Assembly: GCA_030530685.1 (NCBI GenBank)
Contig: JAUMUM010000011.1
Location: 1-62,869 of the forward strand
DNA: 62,869 bases
Source: Actinomycetaceae bacterium
GTDB taxonomy: Bacteria; Actinomycetota; Actinomycetes; Actinomycetales; Actinomycetaceae
Direction: 5' to 3'
This document shows positions 31,783 to 40,459 of the stretch, one piece after another (within the stretch, counting starts at the first letter, position 1; each line of letters starts with the position of its first letter). Both the position numbers and the translations under genes were made by a program. Below the pieces are notes generated by a model. That model was not told where the DNA came from and searched no databases. It saw nothing but the letters and a program-made list of their open reading frames with translations.

Positions 31783-33467
31783 GAGCCCGTAAGCTCGTCG
31801 AATGCCTCCTCGCCGCGAGTCTCGTGCTCGCGGGGTGCGTGAGCATTCCCAACTCGGGTCCGGTCCAGTCGATTTCGCCGTCGACCACGGGGGGCGGGGC
31901 GATCGGCCTGACCGTTCAGCCGCCGGCGAAGGGGGCGACGCCCAAGCAGATCGTCGACGGCTTCCTGCTGGCAAGCCAGGGTGGAATCGATGATAATTTC
32001 GCGGTCGCCCGGGAGTTCCTGTACTCGGATGCGGCCTCGAATTGGAAGCCGCTGGCCCGCGTCCACGTCTACCCGGACTCGCAGGAGGTTTCGACGACGG
32101 TTCTCGACAACGGGGCGGTGCGCGCCTCCGTGAGTTCGCAGGGGACGGTGTCCTCGCGCGGAGTTTACACGGAAACGGCCAACGGCTCGGTTATCACGAG
32201 CGAGTTCTCGCTGGCGAAGAACGAGGACGGCGAATGGCGGATCGTCGCCCTCGACGACGGCATCTACCTGTCCGAGCACATCTTCGGCCAGCTCTTCGTC
32301 GAATCGCCGCTGTACTTTCTGGCGCCCGACTCGCAGGCCCTCGTGCCCGACATGCGCTACTTCCCGCGCAGGACGGCGGCCACCAGCGCCATCAACGAGC
32401 TGCTCGCCGGGCCGTCGGATTGGCTGGCGACCGGGGTGCACACGGCCGTCCCGGAGGGAACGGAGCTGCTCAAATCGGTCGATGTCGTCGACGGTGTGGC
32501 GACAGTGGACTTCTCCAGTGAGGTACTTTCGACCTCCAACAGTCAGCGGGCCAATATGTTCGTCCAGATCAGACGCACGCTCAGCGCGGGCAATAGTGTG
32601 CGAAGCGTCAACATCAAGGTGGAGGGCGCGGACGTGACGGGCGTAGCGTCCAAGGACATTTCGAACTACCCCTACGGTTCCTATCCGATCACGGTGCTGT
32701 CGGAGGGGCTGCCCTCGACGGTCAGCGGCGGGCGGATATCGCCCCTCGTCACCGATCCGGATCTGGCCGGGCGCAACTTGACCGACATCGCCGTCTCCTA
32801 CGAGTCGGGCGAGCCGCACCTGGCCGTGCTGGGAAACAACAGGACGGAGCTCATCGGCGTCGACGCCGAGAAGGGCTCGTGGGCGACCCTGGCCGCGGGT
32901 GCCTCCCTGACGCCGCCGTCCTACGACAGGTACGGCTGGGCGTGGGTGGCCGAAAGCCAGAGCCCGGACGGGTTCACGGCCGTCAACCCAGAGGAGGGTC
33001 GGTCCGAGCGGCTTGCCGTTCCCTGGCTCGCAGGGGTCAATGTGCGCGATATCGCTGTCTCGCGTGACGGCTCGCGCATCGTTGTCGTCACCGAGGTCGC
33101 CGGCGAGGTGAATCTGCGCGTGGCTTCCATCAGCCGCGACAACGCAGGCGCGCCCTCGCAGGTGGGCGATCCCATCATCGTGGGCCAGCAGCTCAGCGAG
33201 GCCAGCGACGTCGCGTGGATCGGTCCCAATACCGTCGCGGTGCTCGCCAGGTCGCCATCGGGCAGCGAGAGCGGCATGTTCGCCGTGCAGATCGGCGGGC
33301 CGACGAGCCACCTGGCCGCGCCATATTCCGGCAGTCAAAAGATCACGGCGGGGCGAGACGACACATCGATCATCGCCCTGACCGACAAGCAGGAGGCGTA
33401 TTCGCGCGAGGGAGGCGCCTGGGGTGCCGTGGCCACGAGCGTGACGGCGGTGGCCTATCCCGGGTGA
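31779..33467 (+). CDS. lpqB: Lipoprotein LpqB
   Basis: The 562-residue lipoprotein binds the outside of MtrB and tunes its signalling. The signal peptide ends in the lipobox LVLAGC with Cys20 to be lipidated. A GerMN-like domain spans roughly 230-330 (INELLAGPSDWLATGV, then VEGADVTGVASKD), and the C-terminal half is a beta-propeller-like LpqB domain. The GTG at 31779 overlaps the mtrB stop, which fixes the start; longer upstream readings run inside mtrB. The mtrA-mtrB-lpqB set is complete. Confidence 0.96.
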   Translation: MRARKLVECLLAASLVLAGCVSIPNSGPVQSISPSTTGGGAIGLTVQPPAKGATPKQIVDGFLLASQGGIDDNFAVAREFLYSDAASNWKPLARVHVYPDSQEVSTTVLDNGAVRASVSSQGTVSSRGVYTETANGSVITSEFSLAKNEDGEWRIVALDDGIYLSEHIFGQLFVESPLYFLAPDSQALVPDMRYFPRRTAATSAINELLAGPSDWLATGVHTAVPEGTELLKSVDVVDGVATVDFSSEVLSTSNSQRANMFVQIRRTLSAGNSVRSVNIKVEGADVTGVASKDISNYPYGSYPITVLSEGLPSTVSGGRISPLVTDPDLAGRNLTDIAVSYESGEPHLAVLGNNRTELIGVDAEKGSWATLAAGASLTPPSYDRYGWAWVAESQSPDGFTAVNPEEGRSERLAVPWLAGVNVRDIAVSRDGSRIVVVTEVAGEVNLRVASISRDNAGAPSQVGDPIIVGQQLSEASDVAWIGPNTVAVLARSPSGSESGMFAVQIGGPTSHLAAPYSGSQKITAGRDDTSIIALTDKQEAYSREGGAWGAVATSVTAVAYPG

Positions 33468-33646
33468 GCGTGTGCTGTGGCGACGGCGGCGGGTGCAGAT
33501 TTCTTTGCGACGACGGACGCTGCCCCGGCGATGGCACTGGGTCGAGCGCGAAGCACACCGCCGACTCCCTCCACCGGGCGGGCCGAAACCGGGTCCACAG
33601 GGGAGCGCCGCCGCTTGCGCCGCCGCGGGCGGGGCATCCTGGGCGC

Positions 33647-34441
33647 ATGCACCTGCTGACGACGCTCGCCGACCTCGCCTTTCCCCGTTCGTGCGCCGGC
33701 TGCGGAGCCTGGGACACCGCCCTGTGCGACGAGTGCTCCGCGCTCATGGCTCCGCCCGGGCAGGCGCTGCCCGATGTGGTCGGCCGCGCGCCCTACCTCA
33801 ACGCCGTGCGCATTCACCGCGACGGCCTGCACATGCCGGGCGATCCCATCCCGTTCTTTCGCGTGTGGAGCCTCGGCGACTACGAGGGGCGGCGGCGCGC
33901 GGTGATCCTCGCCTGGAAGAACACCGTCGACGCGGAGCTGACGGCGAAGCTGCGCGCGGTCATGGCGCGCGCCGGGGCGCTGCTCGCCGGCGAGGCCGCC
34001 GTTGCCGGCTCCGGCCGCCTGACGCTCGTGCCCGCGCCGTCGCGTTGGCGCCGCAGGCACGACGGCCGCTTCGTCGCCGGGCACCTGGCCGAGGCCCTGG
34101 CCGGCGGCCTGGCAGATGCCGGCGTCAACTGCCAGGTGGCCGATGCCCTGCGCCTACCGGGCAACCGGAGTCGGGCCTCGCTCGCGGGCAGGGCGGCGAA
34201 GGCCGGTCGGGTCCGTCTGGCCACGCGCCGCCGCTTCGCGCCGAGCCTCGCAGATGCCCCGGGGCGCGACAGTCCCGGGTTACACGGCTGGGCGACGGCG
34301 CGCTGTCTGCTCGTCGACGACGTCCTGACGACCGGCGCGACCCTGGCGGGATGCGCGCGCGTGCTCGGCGCGGCCGGCGCGAGCGTGGTGGGCGCCGTCG
34401 TCCTGGCGGCGGCTGCCGACCCGCGCGAGGCATCGGGATGA
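33647..34441 (+). CDS. comF: ComF-type phosphoribosyltransferase-like protein
   Basis: A 264-residue ComF family protein linked to DNA uptake in competent bacteria but of uncertain role here. A zinc ribbon is formed by Cys16, Cys19, Cys27 and Cys30 (CAGCGAWDTALCDEC). The phosphoribosyltransferase domain has VPAPSRWRRRHDGRF, and the PRPP loop CLLVDDVLTTGATLAG lies near 222-237. The ATG at 33647 starts just before the zinc ribbon as in relatives. The 179-bp gap after lpqB has no other gene. The gene lies between lpqB and hpf as in many actinobacteria. Confidence 0.9.
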   Translation: MHLLTTLADLAFPRSCAGCGAWDTALCDECSALMAPPGQALPDVVGRAPYLNAVRIHRDGLHMPGDPIPFFRVWSLGDYEGRRRAVILAWKNTVDAELTAKLRAVMARAGALLAGEAAVAGSGRLTLVPAPSRWRRRHDGRFVAGHLAEALAGGLADAGVNCQVADALRLPGNRSRASLAGRAAKAGRVRLATRRRFAPSLADAPGRDSPGLHGWATARCLLVDDVLTTGATLAGCARVLGAAGASVVGAVVLAAAADPREASG

Positions 34442-34707
34442 CCGGCGGTTAAGCGTGGGCCGGGGCTGGGGGCCGGGGCTGACCCCGCGCGCGACCGGCG
34501 GCGCGTCAGTGCTTGATGCCCGCGACACGTCGCGCCACATGTGACCCACGTCGCCAAGGCGAGGGTGGTTTGGCATACAATGAAGCCATGTCGTCCATGT
34601 GCCCTTCGCAACAGATGCGGCACCGGAGCGCAAGGGGGTGGTCCTCTTAATGACTGCGTGAGAAGCAGAGTCATTTCCCATCAGCACACACCCCCAAGGA
34701 GGGCATT

Positions 34708-35352
34708 GTGGAGATTATCGTCAAGGGTCGAAACGCCGATGTTTCCGACCGTTTCCGCCGTCATGTCGAAGACAAGCTTCAGAAGGTCGAGCAGTTCGCC
34801 CCGAGGGCCCAGCGCGTCGACGTCGAGGTTACTCACGAGCCGAATCCTGCGCAGGCTGAAACGTCCGAGCGCATCGAGATAACCGTCATCGACAAGGGGC
34901 CGGTCATACGCGCGGAATCGGCGGCGTCGGACCGTTACGGCGCGCTCGACCTGGCGTTGGGCAAGCTCCTCGAGCGGCTGAGGCGCGCGCGAGATCGCCG
35001 CAAGGATCACCACCGGACGGCGCAGGTCGCCACTCCTTTGAATTTGACGCCGGAGGACGTCAATGTCCCCAAGGAAAAGGACGAGGAGGTGAAGAAGGAG
35101 GACGCCGCGCCTCGCATCCCCACGGCCCCCGGACAGGAAGTTGAGAATCAACTGGGCGACTCACCCGTCATCGTCCGGCAAAAACTCTACGAGGCCACAC
35201 CGATGTCCATCGACCAGGCGCTCTACGAGATGGAAATGGTGGGGCACCCCTTCTACCTCTTCATCGATGAGGAGACGAAGCAGCCGTGTGCCGTTTATCA
35301 CCGGCGCGGATGGACCTATGGCGTGATAAGGCTCGACGCGACGACGAGCTGA
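34708..35352 (+). CDS. hpf: Long-form ribosome hibernation promoting factor
   Basis: The 214-residue protein binds 70S ribosomes and, through its C-terminal domain, joins them into inactive 100S dimers in stationary phase. Residues 1-105 form the S30AE domain (MEIIVKGRNADVSDRFRRHVEDK). After a charged linker, the C-terminal domain holds RQKLYEATPMSIDQALYEME and FYLFIDEETKQPCAVYHRRG. The GTG at 34708 has AAGGAGG 7 nt upstream. The leader includes TACAAT near 34572 as a possible -10 and a hairpin built from AATGAC/GTCATT. secA, which often follows, is not here. Confidence 0.95.
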   Translation: MEIIVKGRNADVSDRFRRHVEDKLQKVEQFAPRAQRVDVEVTHEPNPAQAETSERIEITVIDKGPVIRAESAASDRYGALDLALGKLLERLRRARDRRKDHHRTAQVATPLNLTPEDVNVPKEKDEEVKKEDAAPRIPTAPGQEVENQLGDSPVIVRQKLYEATPMSIDQALYEMEMVGHPFYLFIDEETKQPCAVYHRRGWTYGVIRLDATTS

Positions 35353-35365
35353 TCTTCGCTTGCCA

Positions 35366-35395
35366 GGGCGGCGGCCTGTGGGGTCGCCGCCCTTT
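35366..35395 (+). terminator. Rho-independent terminator after hpf
   Basis: GGGCGGCGGCC (35366-35376) and GGTCGCCGCCC (35382-35392) pair over 11 bp with one mismatch and a 5-nt loop, followed by TTT. Confidence 0.75.
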
Positions 35396-35639
35396 GCGTG
35401 CCCAGAGCGCGTCGCGTATAGCGCCTGCGATCGCATTGTCAACGCGCGACCCGCGCGCCCTGAGCACATTGACTCGTGCGCATTGTCGGACGGCCAGTGG
35501 CGAGGCACAGCCTGCGCGCCCCGGCACATAGCGACACCCTGGCCGACCCCGTGGCGCCGACCACGCTTGAGGCTAACGCTTCCGGCCGCAGGATAAGATT
35601 GCCGACGGCATGCTCGCCACCTGTGAGAAAGGGAGTTTT

Positions 35640-37022
35640 GTGACAGATCGCCACTACAACGTCGCGGTTATCGGCGCGGGGCCCGCCGGCATCTACGCCT
35701 CGGACATTCTCTCCAAGTCCGAGCTCGACGTATCGATCGACCTCTTCGAGCGCCTGCCCGCGCCCTACGGCCTCGTGCGCTACGGCGTCGCTCCCGACCA
35801 TCCGCGCATCAAGGCGATCATCAACGCCCTGTATAACGTGCTACAATGCGGCGACATCCAGTTCCTCGGCAATGTTGCCATCGGCTCCGACGTCACGCTG
35901 GAGGAGCTGCACGACTACTACGACGCCGTGATCATCGCCACCGGCGCCAATGCGGACGCGCCGCTCGACATCCCCGGCATCGACCTGCCCGGCAGCTACG
36001 GTGCGGCCGATTTCGTCTCCTGGTACGACGGCCACCCCGACTACCCGCGCACATGGCCGCTCGAGGCCAGGGAGGTGGCCGTCATCGGCGTCGGCAACGT
36101 CGCACTGGACATCTCTCGCATCCTGGCCAAGCACGCCGCGGACCTCCACAGCACGGAGATCCCCGAGAACGTGGAGAACGGCCTGCAGGCCTCGCCCGTG
36201 ACGGACGTCCACATCTTCGGGCGCCGCGGCCCGGCGCAAGTGAAGTTCACGCCCATGGAGCTGCGCGAACTCGGCCACGTTCCCGACGTCGACATCATTG
36301 TCTACCCGGAGGACTTCGAGTACGACGACGGTTCGATGGAGGCAATCGAGCAGGCCAAGATGACCAAGCAGGTGGTCGATCAGCTCACCAATTGGGTCTT
36401 CCAGGAGGAAGAGGACCTGACGGCCAGCCGGCGCATCCACATCCACATGCTCCAGCAGCCGGTCGAGATCCTGGGAACCGACCGGGTCGAGGGCATACGT
36501 ATGGAGCGCACGGCCCTGCGCGGCGACGGCTCGGTCGAGGGGACGGGGCAGTACATCGACTACCCGGTCCAGGCCGTCTATCGCGCGGTCGGCTATGCCT
36601 CCAGCCCGCTGCCCGGCGCGCCTTTCGACGACGAGCGCCGAGTCGTGCCCAACGAGGCCGGCCGCGTGCTCGACGGCGAGCGCACCGTCGCCGGGCTGTA
36701 CGCCACCGGCTGGATCAAGCGCGGCCCCGTGGGCCTGATCGGCTCGACCAAGTCCGACGCGCAGGAGACGATTGCCAACCTCGTGGCCGACGCCAAGGCC
36801 GGGCTGCTTCAGGCCGCCGGCGAGGGGAGCGGCGGTGAGGGCCTGCTGCGCCTGCTCGACGAGCGCGGCATTCGCTATACGACGTGGCACGGGTGGGAGC
36901 TGCTGGAGGCCTTTGAGAAGGAGCTCGGCCAGGCCGACGGCCGCGAGCGCATCAAGGTCGTCGAAAGGCAGACGATGACGGCCATCTCACGCGACGAGCC
37001 CCACGACGGCAAGCTGTACTGA
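35640..37022 (+). CDS. fprA: Ferredoxin/adrenodoxin-type NADP reductase (FprA family)
   Basis: A 460-residue flavoenzyme that transfers electrons between NADPH and ferredoxin. It shows the FAD-binding GAGPAGIYASDIL near the N-terminus, the family hallmark LPAPYGLVRYGVAPDHP, the NADP-binding GVGNVALDISRIL and the C-terminal GWIKRGPVGLIGSTKSDA. The GTG at 35640 (TDRHYNVAVIGAG) is preferred over an ATG at 35610 because GGGAG precedes it and it fits the family start. The 257 bp before it contain the hpf terminator and a TAAGAT hexamer at 35594-35599 as a possible -10. Confidence 0.93.
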   Translation: MTDRHYNVAVIGAGPAGIYASDILSKSELDVSIDLFERLPAPYGLVRYGVAPDHPRIKAIINALYNVLQCGDIQFLGNVAIGSDVTLEELHDYYDAVIIATGANADAPLDIPGIDLPGSYGAADFVSWYDGHPDYPRTWPLEAREVAVIGVGNVALDISRILAKHAADLHSTEIPENVENGLQASPVTDVHIFGRRGPAQVKFTPMELRELGHVPDVDIIVYPEDFEYDDGSMEAIEQAKMTKQVVDQLTNWVFQEEEDLTASRRIHIHMLQQPVEILGTDRVEGIRMERTALRGDGSVEGTGQYIDYPVQAVYRAVGYASSPLPGAPFDDERRVVPNEAGRVLDGERTVAGLYATGWIKRGPVGLIGSTKSDAQETIANLVADAKAGLLQAAGEGSGGEGLLRLLDERGIRYTTWHGWELLEAFEKELGQADGRERIKVVERQTMTAISRDEPHDGKLY

Positions 37023-37028
37023 CGGCAC

Positions 37029-37059
37029 GGCTTGCGGTCCGCCGGGCGGGCCGCAAGCC
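37029..37059 (+). terminator. Hairpin terminator after fprA
   Basis: GGCTTGCGGTCCG (37029-37041) pairs with CGGGCCGCAAGCC (37047-37059) with one mismatch and a 5-nt loop. It starts 7 nt after the fprA stop, with no T tract. A decayed CGCAAGCCG copy follows at about 37073. Confidence 0.6.
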
Positions 37060-37090
37060 GGTCACCGGACAGGTCGCAAGCCGATGCTCC

Positions 37091-37118
37091 GCCGACGGCC
37101 TCGACACGGCCGGTCGGC
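37091..37118 (-). terminator. Hairpin just downstream of the YajQ gene
   Basis: GCCGACGGCC and GGCCGGTCGGC form a stem with one bulged G, ending 3 nt from the YajQ stop on the minus strand. It probably terminates that gene in the convergent intergenic space. Confidence 0.5.
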
Positions 37119-37120
37119 GG

Positions 37121-37615
37121 CTACCTGTAGTTCTGGAACTGGAGCGCGCAGTCGACGTCGGCCTCCTTGAGCAGGGCGATGGTCTGCTGGAGGGCGTCGC
37201 GCGACTTGGAGGACACGCGCAACTCGTCGCCCTGGATCTGCACCTTGACGCCCTTGGGGCCCTCGTCGCGCACGAGTTTGGAGAGCTTCTTCGCATTGTC
37301 CTGCGACAGCCCCTTCTTCAGCGTGCCCACGAGCCGGAATTCCTTGCCGGACTGCTTGGGCTCGCCGTCGCCGACATCGAGCGACTTGAGGGAGACGCCG
37401 CGGCGCACGAGCTTGGACTGGAGTACGTCGTAGACCGCCAGGCAACGCTCGGGGGCATTGGCCGCCATGACGATCGTCTCGCCGGAAAGCTCGATCGAGG
37501 CGCCGACGTCCTTGAAGTCGTAGCGCTGTGAGATTTCCTTGGCCGCCTGGTTGACGGCGTTGTCCACTTCCTGGCGGTCGTATTCGGAGACGACGTCGAA
37601 GGACGAATCTGCCAT
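37121..37615 (-). CDS. YajQ family nucleotide-binding protein
   Basis: A 164-residue UPF0234/YajQ protein. The family binds RNA or cyclic-di-GMP in some species. The match covers the full length: [32 protein letters not shown] at the start and [21 protein letters not shown] in the second half. GGAAG lies 8 nt before the ATG. It converges on fprA and no partner gene is adjacent on its strand. Confidence 0.93.
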   Translation of the reverse strand: MADSSFDVVSEYDRQEVDNAVNQAAKEISQRYDFKDVGASIELSGETIVMAANAPERCLAVYDVLQSKLVRRGVSLKSLDVGDGEPKQSGKEFRLVGTLKKGLSQDNAKKLSKLVRDEGPKGVKVQIQGDELRVSSKSRDALQQTIALLKEADVDCALQFQNYR

Positions 37616-37772
37616 GATGACTTCCTTTCGTAGCGTCGCCGCGCCAGATGGGCGGCGGGCGGATCGGGTCGGTCGTGTGACTCGCGTCCGTCCATTCTAC
37701 GGGGATTTGACAGGCGCCGGGCCAGGCCTGGTAATCTCATCCGCGCAGCGTCCGGCAGGCCGGGCGAAGCAA

Positions 37773-37853
37773 GGCGGGTTTCCTGAGCGGCCAAAGGGAT
37801 CTGACTGTAAATCAGACGCGTGAGCTTCGGGGGTTCGAATCCCTCACCCGCCA
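37773..37853 (+). tRNA. tRNA-Tyr (GTA)
   Basis: The acceptor stem pairs GGCGGGT with ACCCGCC. The anticodon GTA is at 37807-37809 in a CTGTAAA loop. A long variable arm between anticodon and T arms is typical of tRNA-Tyr. The 3' CCA is not encoded (ACA follows). Confidence 0.93.
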
Positions 37854-37946
37854 CACGCTTGACAGCGTATGCGTGAGTGGCTTCACTTGCACGGCCGTGA
37901 TCCCGCGTGGATGGCGGTCATGTTTGTTGATAAGCTTGTCCGCGCT

Positions 37947-38019
37947 GCCCCGATAGCTCAGTCGGCAGAGCGTCTCCATGGTAAGGAGAAGGTCAAGGGT
38001 TCGATTCCCTTTCGGGGCT
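37947..38019 (+). tRNA. tRNA-Thr (GGT)
   Basis: The acceptor stem pairs GCCCCGA with TCGGGGC. The anticodon GGT lies in the loop ATGGTAA after TCTCC. The discriminator T is followed by an encoded CCA (38020-38022), unlike the three other tRNAs in this window. Confidence 0.95.
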
Positions 38020-38045
38020 CCATCGCCAAGCGATTGGCGATATGA

Positions 38046-38119
38046 GGCGGGGTAGCTCAGCTGGTCAGAGCGCACGACTCATAATCGTGAGGTCGCGGGT
38101 TCAAGCCCCGCCCCCGCTA
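38046..38119 (+). tRNA. tRNA-Met (CAT), elongator type
   Basis: The acceptor stem is GGCGGGG with CCCCGCT (one G-U pair). The anticodon CAT is in the loop CTCATAA. The anticodon stem CACGA/TCGTG lacks the three G-C pairs of an initiator tRNA. A lysidine-modified Ile tRNA also carries CAT, but the position before rpmG favours Met. Confidence 0.9.
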
Positions 38120-38170
38120 CTGGTGATGGAACGGCACCCGTTCCCGCCAACGACCAAGAGGAGCTAGAAA

Positions 38171-38341
38171 GTGGCAAGCAAGTCGCAGGATGTGCGCCCC
38201 AAGATCACCCTCGCCTGCGAGGTCTGCAAGGAGCGTAACTACATCACCAAGAAGAATCGTCGCAACACGCCCGATCGTCTTGAGCTGAGCAAGTTCTGCC
38301 CCAGGTGCAATAAGTCGACGGCCCACCGCGAAACGCGCTGA
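38171..38341 (+). CDS. rpmG: 50S ribosomal protein L33
   Basis: A 56-residue ribosomal protein starting [19 protein letters not shown]. It keeps both zinc-binding pairs, CEVC and CPRC, so it is the zinc-containing (C+) form. Lys/Arg/Asn-rich central residues ([13 protein letters not shown]) contact rRNA. The GTG at 38171 has GAGGAG upstream. The placement after tRNA-Thr and tRNA-Met is the standard actinobacterial order. Confidence 0.96.
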   Translation: MASKSQDVRPKITLACEVCKERNYITKKNRRNTPDRLELSKFCPRCNKSTAHRETR

Positions 38342-38364
38342 GCGATCGATATAGAGGCATTTGA

Positions 38365-38396
38365 AAAGGTCCGCAACCGGAAGGTCGCGGACCTTT
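38365..38396 (+). terminator. Terminator after rpmG
   Basis: AAAGGTCCGC (38365-38374) and GCGGACCTTT (38387-38396) form a perfect 10-bp stem with a 12-nt loop, 24 nt after the rpmG stop. The stem ends in TTT. Confidence 0.7.
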
Positions 38397-38475
38397 CGCA
38401 TGCGAGGAACTCAGTCCGGCGCGGCCAGGTCTGGCTCCGCGGTGCTCGCGTTGACACGGAGCGACGACTCGCACA

Positions 38476-39267
38476 TCAGTGCCCGCGCCAGCGGGCGACC
38501 GCCGCCGTCAGCTGCCGCTCCATTTCGCCGGCCAATCGGGCGCCGTCGGGCTCGACGCCCGCTATTAGCCCGAACAGAGGCGTAAGGGCGGCGGCGTCGA
38601 CACTACCCGCGAGTTCGCGGCAGCGCTGTGGGCCGAGTACGCGCTCGAAGCGCGCGATGTTATCCGCAGCGCGCTCCTGGACCTGTGCTTCGGTCAGTTC
38701 CGCCGTGTCTCGGCCGTAGGCCGCCAGGATGGCCGAGTCCTCCCCGTCCTCCGGCGCCGGGAAGAGGTATTCGGCCTCGGCGGGCATGCGTCCGCCGTAG
38801 CAGGCCACGTCGACCAGGTCGCGCTCGCGGCGCACGGCTGCCCGGGTCGATTCGTCCGGTGCCGCTGCCTCCAGCCGGTCGAAGAAGGCGACCATGCGCG
38901 GCGGCATGGGGGAGACGGTCAAGCCTTCCCGCGCGCGCTCCAGCAGGGAGGCGAGCATGTCGCGCTGGCGGGTCACCTCCGCAAGATGCTCCTCGATCAC
39001 GGCCAGGGCGCCGGACAGGTCATCGAGCACGGCCGCGTCCGTGTGGGCCGCGTCGCCGGCCGGGGAGTCCAGGATGTGAGCGATGGACTTGAGTGGGATG
39101 CCGGCCTGAACCAGCCAGCGGATGCGTGATAGGCGGGCGACGTGACCGAGGTCGTAGTCGCGCCAGCCGCCGCGCTCTTCGGGCACGGGCAGCAGACCCT
39201 GCTTGTGGTAGTAGCGCACGGTGCGGACCGTGGTGCCGGTGAGTCGGGCAATTTCGGCGACGCGCAT
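38476..39267 (-). CDS. MerR family transcriptional regulator
   Basis: A 263-residue regulator. The N-terminal winged helix is MRVAEIARLTGTTVRTVRYYHKQGLLPVP (1-29) with GGWRDYDLGHVARLSRIRWL continuing the domain. A coiled dimerisation helix spans about 80-115. The roughly 140-residue C-terminal domain has no Cys-rich metal site, so a drug or redox ligand is more likely than a metal. MerR proteins usually act on an adjacent promoter with a long spacer. The likely targets are the genes at 39560-40459, encoded on the same strand upstream. It sits between rpmG and murB, where an accessory insertion is suspected. Confidence 0.88.
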   Translation of the reverse strand: MRVAEIARLTGTTVRTVRYYHKQGLLPVPEERGGWRDYDLGHVARLSRIRWLVQAGIPLKSIAHILDSPAGDAAHTDAAVLDDLSGALAVIEEHLAEVTRQRDMLASLLERAREGLTVSPMPPRMVAFFDRLEAAAPDESTRAAVRRERDLVDVACYGGRMPAEAEYLFPAPEDGEDSAILAAYGRDTAELTEAQVQERAADNIARFERVLGPQRCRELAGSVDAAALTPLFGLIAGVEPDGARLAGEMERQLTAAVARWRGH

Positions 39268-39559
39268 GGGAGATGCCTTTCAGTCCGGTGGAAACTGCGG
39301 CACGGCCCGGGGTCGGATCAGGGCCGTACCGCGGGGGCGGGGCCGATCCGGGTCTGGCCCGGGGTCGGTCGGTCCGCGCCACCCAGGAGGGCCTCGCGCA
39401 GCACGCGGGCGTGGGAGCGTGGTCGTGGCCGGCGAACAGCAGGGGAACCGGGCCGACCGCTGCCCGAGGCGCCGCCCTGCCACGGCGGCGGACGGGAACG
39501 GGGCTCATGGGACCACCGTAGCGCCTACAGCTCCGCCCCGCTGGCCCAACAACGGCCGC
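39268..39559. other. Intergenic region between the MerR gene and the small membrane protein gene
   Basis: The region is very GC-rich. A 13-bp direct repeat GGCCCGGGGTCGG is at 39304-39316 and 39356-39368, and CGGATC/GATCCG form a short dyad at 39314-39319 and 39345-39350. A minus-strand open frame covers it but has no family resemblance or convincing ribosome binding site. It may be the decayed remains of a gene. Confidence 0.4.
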
Positions 39560-39904
39560 TCAGCGCCACAACCTGGTGCTGAGCCAAGCCGCGAACCCCA
39601 CGACCGGGACGCAGCCGATCAGCGCCACGATCGTCTCCATGCCGATGACGAACAGGTAGGCGATCAGGCCCAGTGCCGCCAGCCAGACGGCCGCGATGCG
39701 CAGGGACGGCGGCAGTGCGGTGACCAGGTACGTGCCGAGGGCGATGAGCACCAGGCCCCCGGTCACGAAGGACATGAAGTCGCCGCTGAACATGCTGACC
39801 GGCACGAGCGTGCCGCCCCAGACGATGGTGAGAATCCCGCAGGCGGTCAGGCAGATCCCGGTGATGGCGCGCCCGCCGAACCGGGGCTTGTTGGTGGTCG
39901 TCAT
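39560..39904 (-). CDS. Small integral membrane protein
   Basis: A 114-residue protein with four predicted membrane helices (about 12-32, 42-62, 67-87, 90-110) and a short charged N-terminus. No domain is recognised. AAGGAGAG precedes the ATG by about 6 nt, a strong ribosome binding site. It lies 45 bp downstream of the flavodoxin gene and upstream of the MerR gene on the same strand, so these three may share a transcript. The presence of a redox protein and a MerR regulator hints at a stress or efflux role, but nothing in the sequence proves it. Confidence 0.7.
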   Translation of the reverse strand: MTTTNKPRFGGRAITGICLTACGILTIVWGGTLVPVSMFSGDFMSFVTGGLVLIALGTYLVTALPPSLRIAAVWLAALGLIAYLFVIGMETIVALIGCVPVVGFAAWLSTRLWR

Positions 39905-39949
39905 ATTCGCTCTCCTTACCGAATGTTCTCGGATGTGGCTGCCCGGGCA

Positions 39950-40459
39950 TCAAGGCCTGGTGACCGAGCCCGCCAGGGCGCGCCCCCACGTGCGGGCGGC
40001 CGCCTCCTCGCCGTCGGCTAGGGGACCCGATTGCCCTTGAACCAGGAAGCTTCTGATCGACGGCGCATCCCGGCCTCGCCCGCGTCGCAGGGCCTTGAGG
40101 ATCGCCTTGGCCGCCGAGCCGCTCAGCCAGCTCTTGGAGGTCACCGTGTCGAAGACGGCCGTGGTGAGGACGGCCGGAATGGTGGTGCGCGCCAGCCATT
40201 CGCGCAGGCCGCTGCTCGGAGCGTCAGCACCGGCCTGCTTATGGGCCTGGGCGCGGGTTGCCACGGTCGGCAGCCCCCGGTTGTGGGTGGGGGCACCCAA
40301 AATCAGCAGATCGAGCTTTACGGGCGGCGAGGCGGGGGCCTGGACGACGTCGACCACCCGGGCCTGCGTCCCGCCGTCCGTGAGCCCGGCGGCGACGGCT
40401 TCGGCGATCGCCCGGGTATTGCCGAAGCAGGACTCGACGACGATGAGTGCGGTGGGCAT
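39950..40459 (-). CDS. Flavodoxin-like protein
   Basis: A 169-residue flavodoxin-fold protein. The phosphate loop is SCFGNTRAIAEAVAAGL near 9-25, matching the S/T-x-T/F-G-N-T pattern for FMN phosphate. LLILGAPTHNRGLP near 52-65 forms the second FMN loop. The third part, with AAVFDTVTSKSWLSGSAAK, fits the flavodoxin/FldA-like families of actinobacteria. The ATG at 40459 has AAGGAGA 6 nt upstream; a longer reading lacks it. It may reduce a partner enzyme such as the aldo/keto reductase neighbour, but this is only contextual. Confidence 0.82.
   Translation of the reverse strand: MPTALIVVESCFGNTRAIAEAVAAGLTDGGTQARVVDVVQAPASPPVKLDLLILGAPTHNRGLPTVATRAQAHKQAGADAPSSGLREWLARTTIPAVLTTAVFDTVTSKSWLSGSAAKAILKALRRGRGRDAPSIRSFLVQGQSGPLADGEEAAARTWGRALAGSVTRP

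Noticed and set aside
39020-39508. A minus-strand frame running from upstream of the MerR gene into it
   Set aside because: No family match, no ribosome binding site, and it overlaps the MerR reading frame. It was kept only as a gene-poor region.
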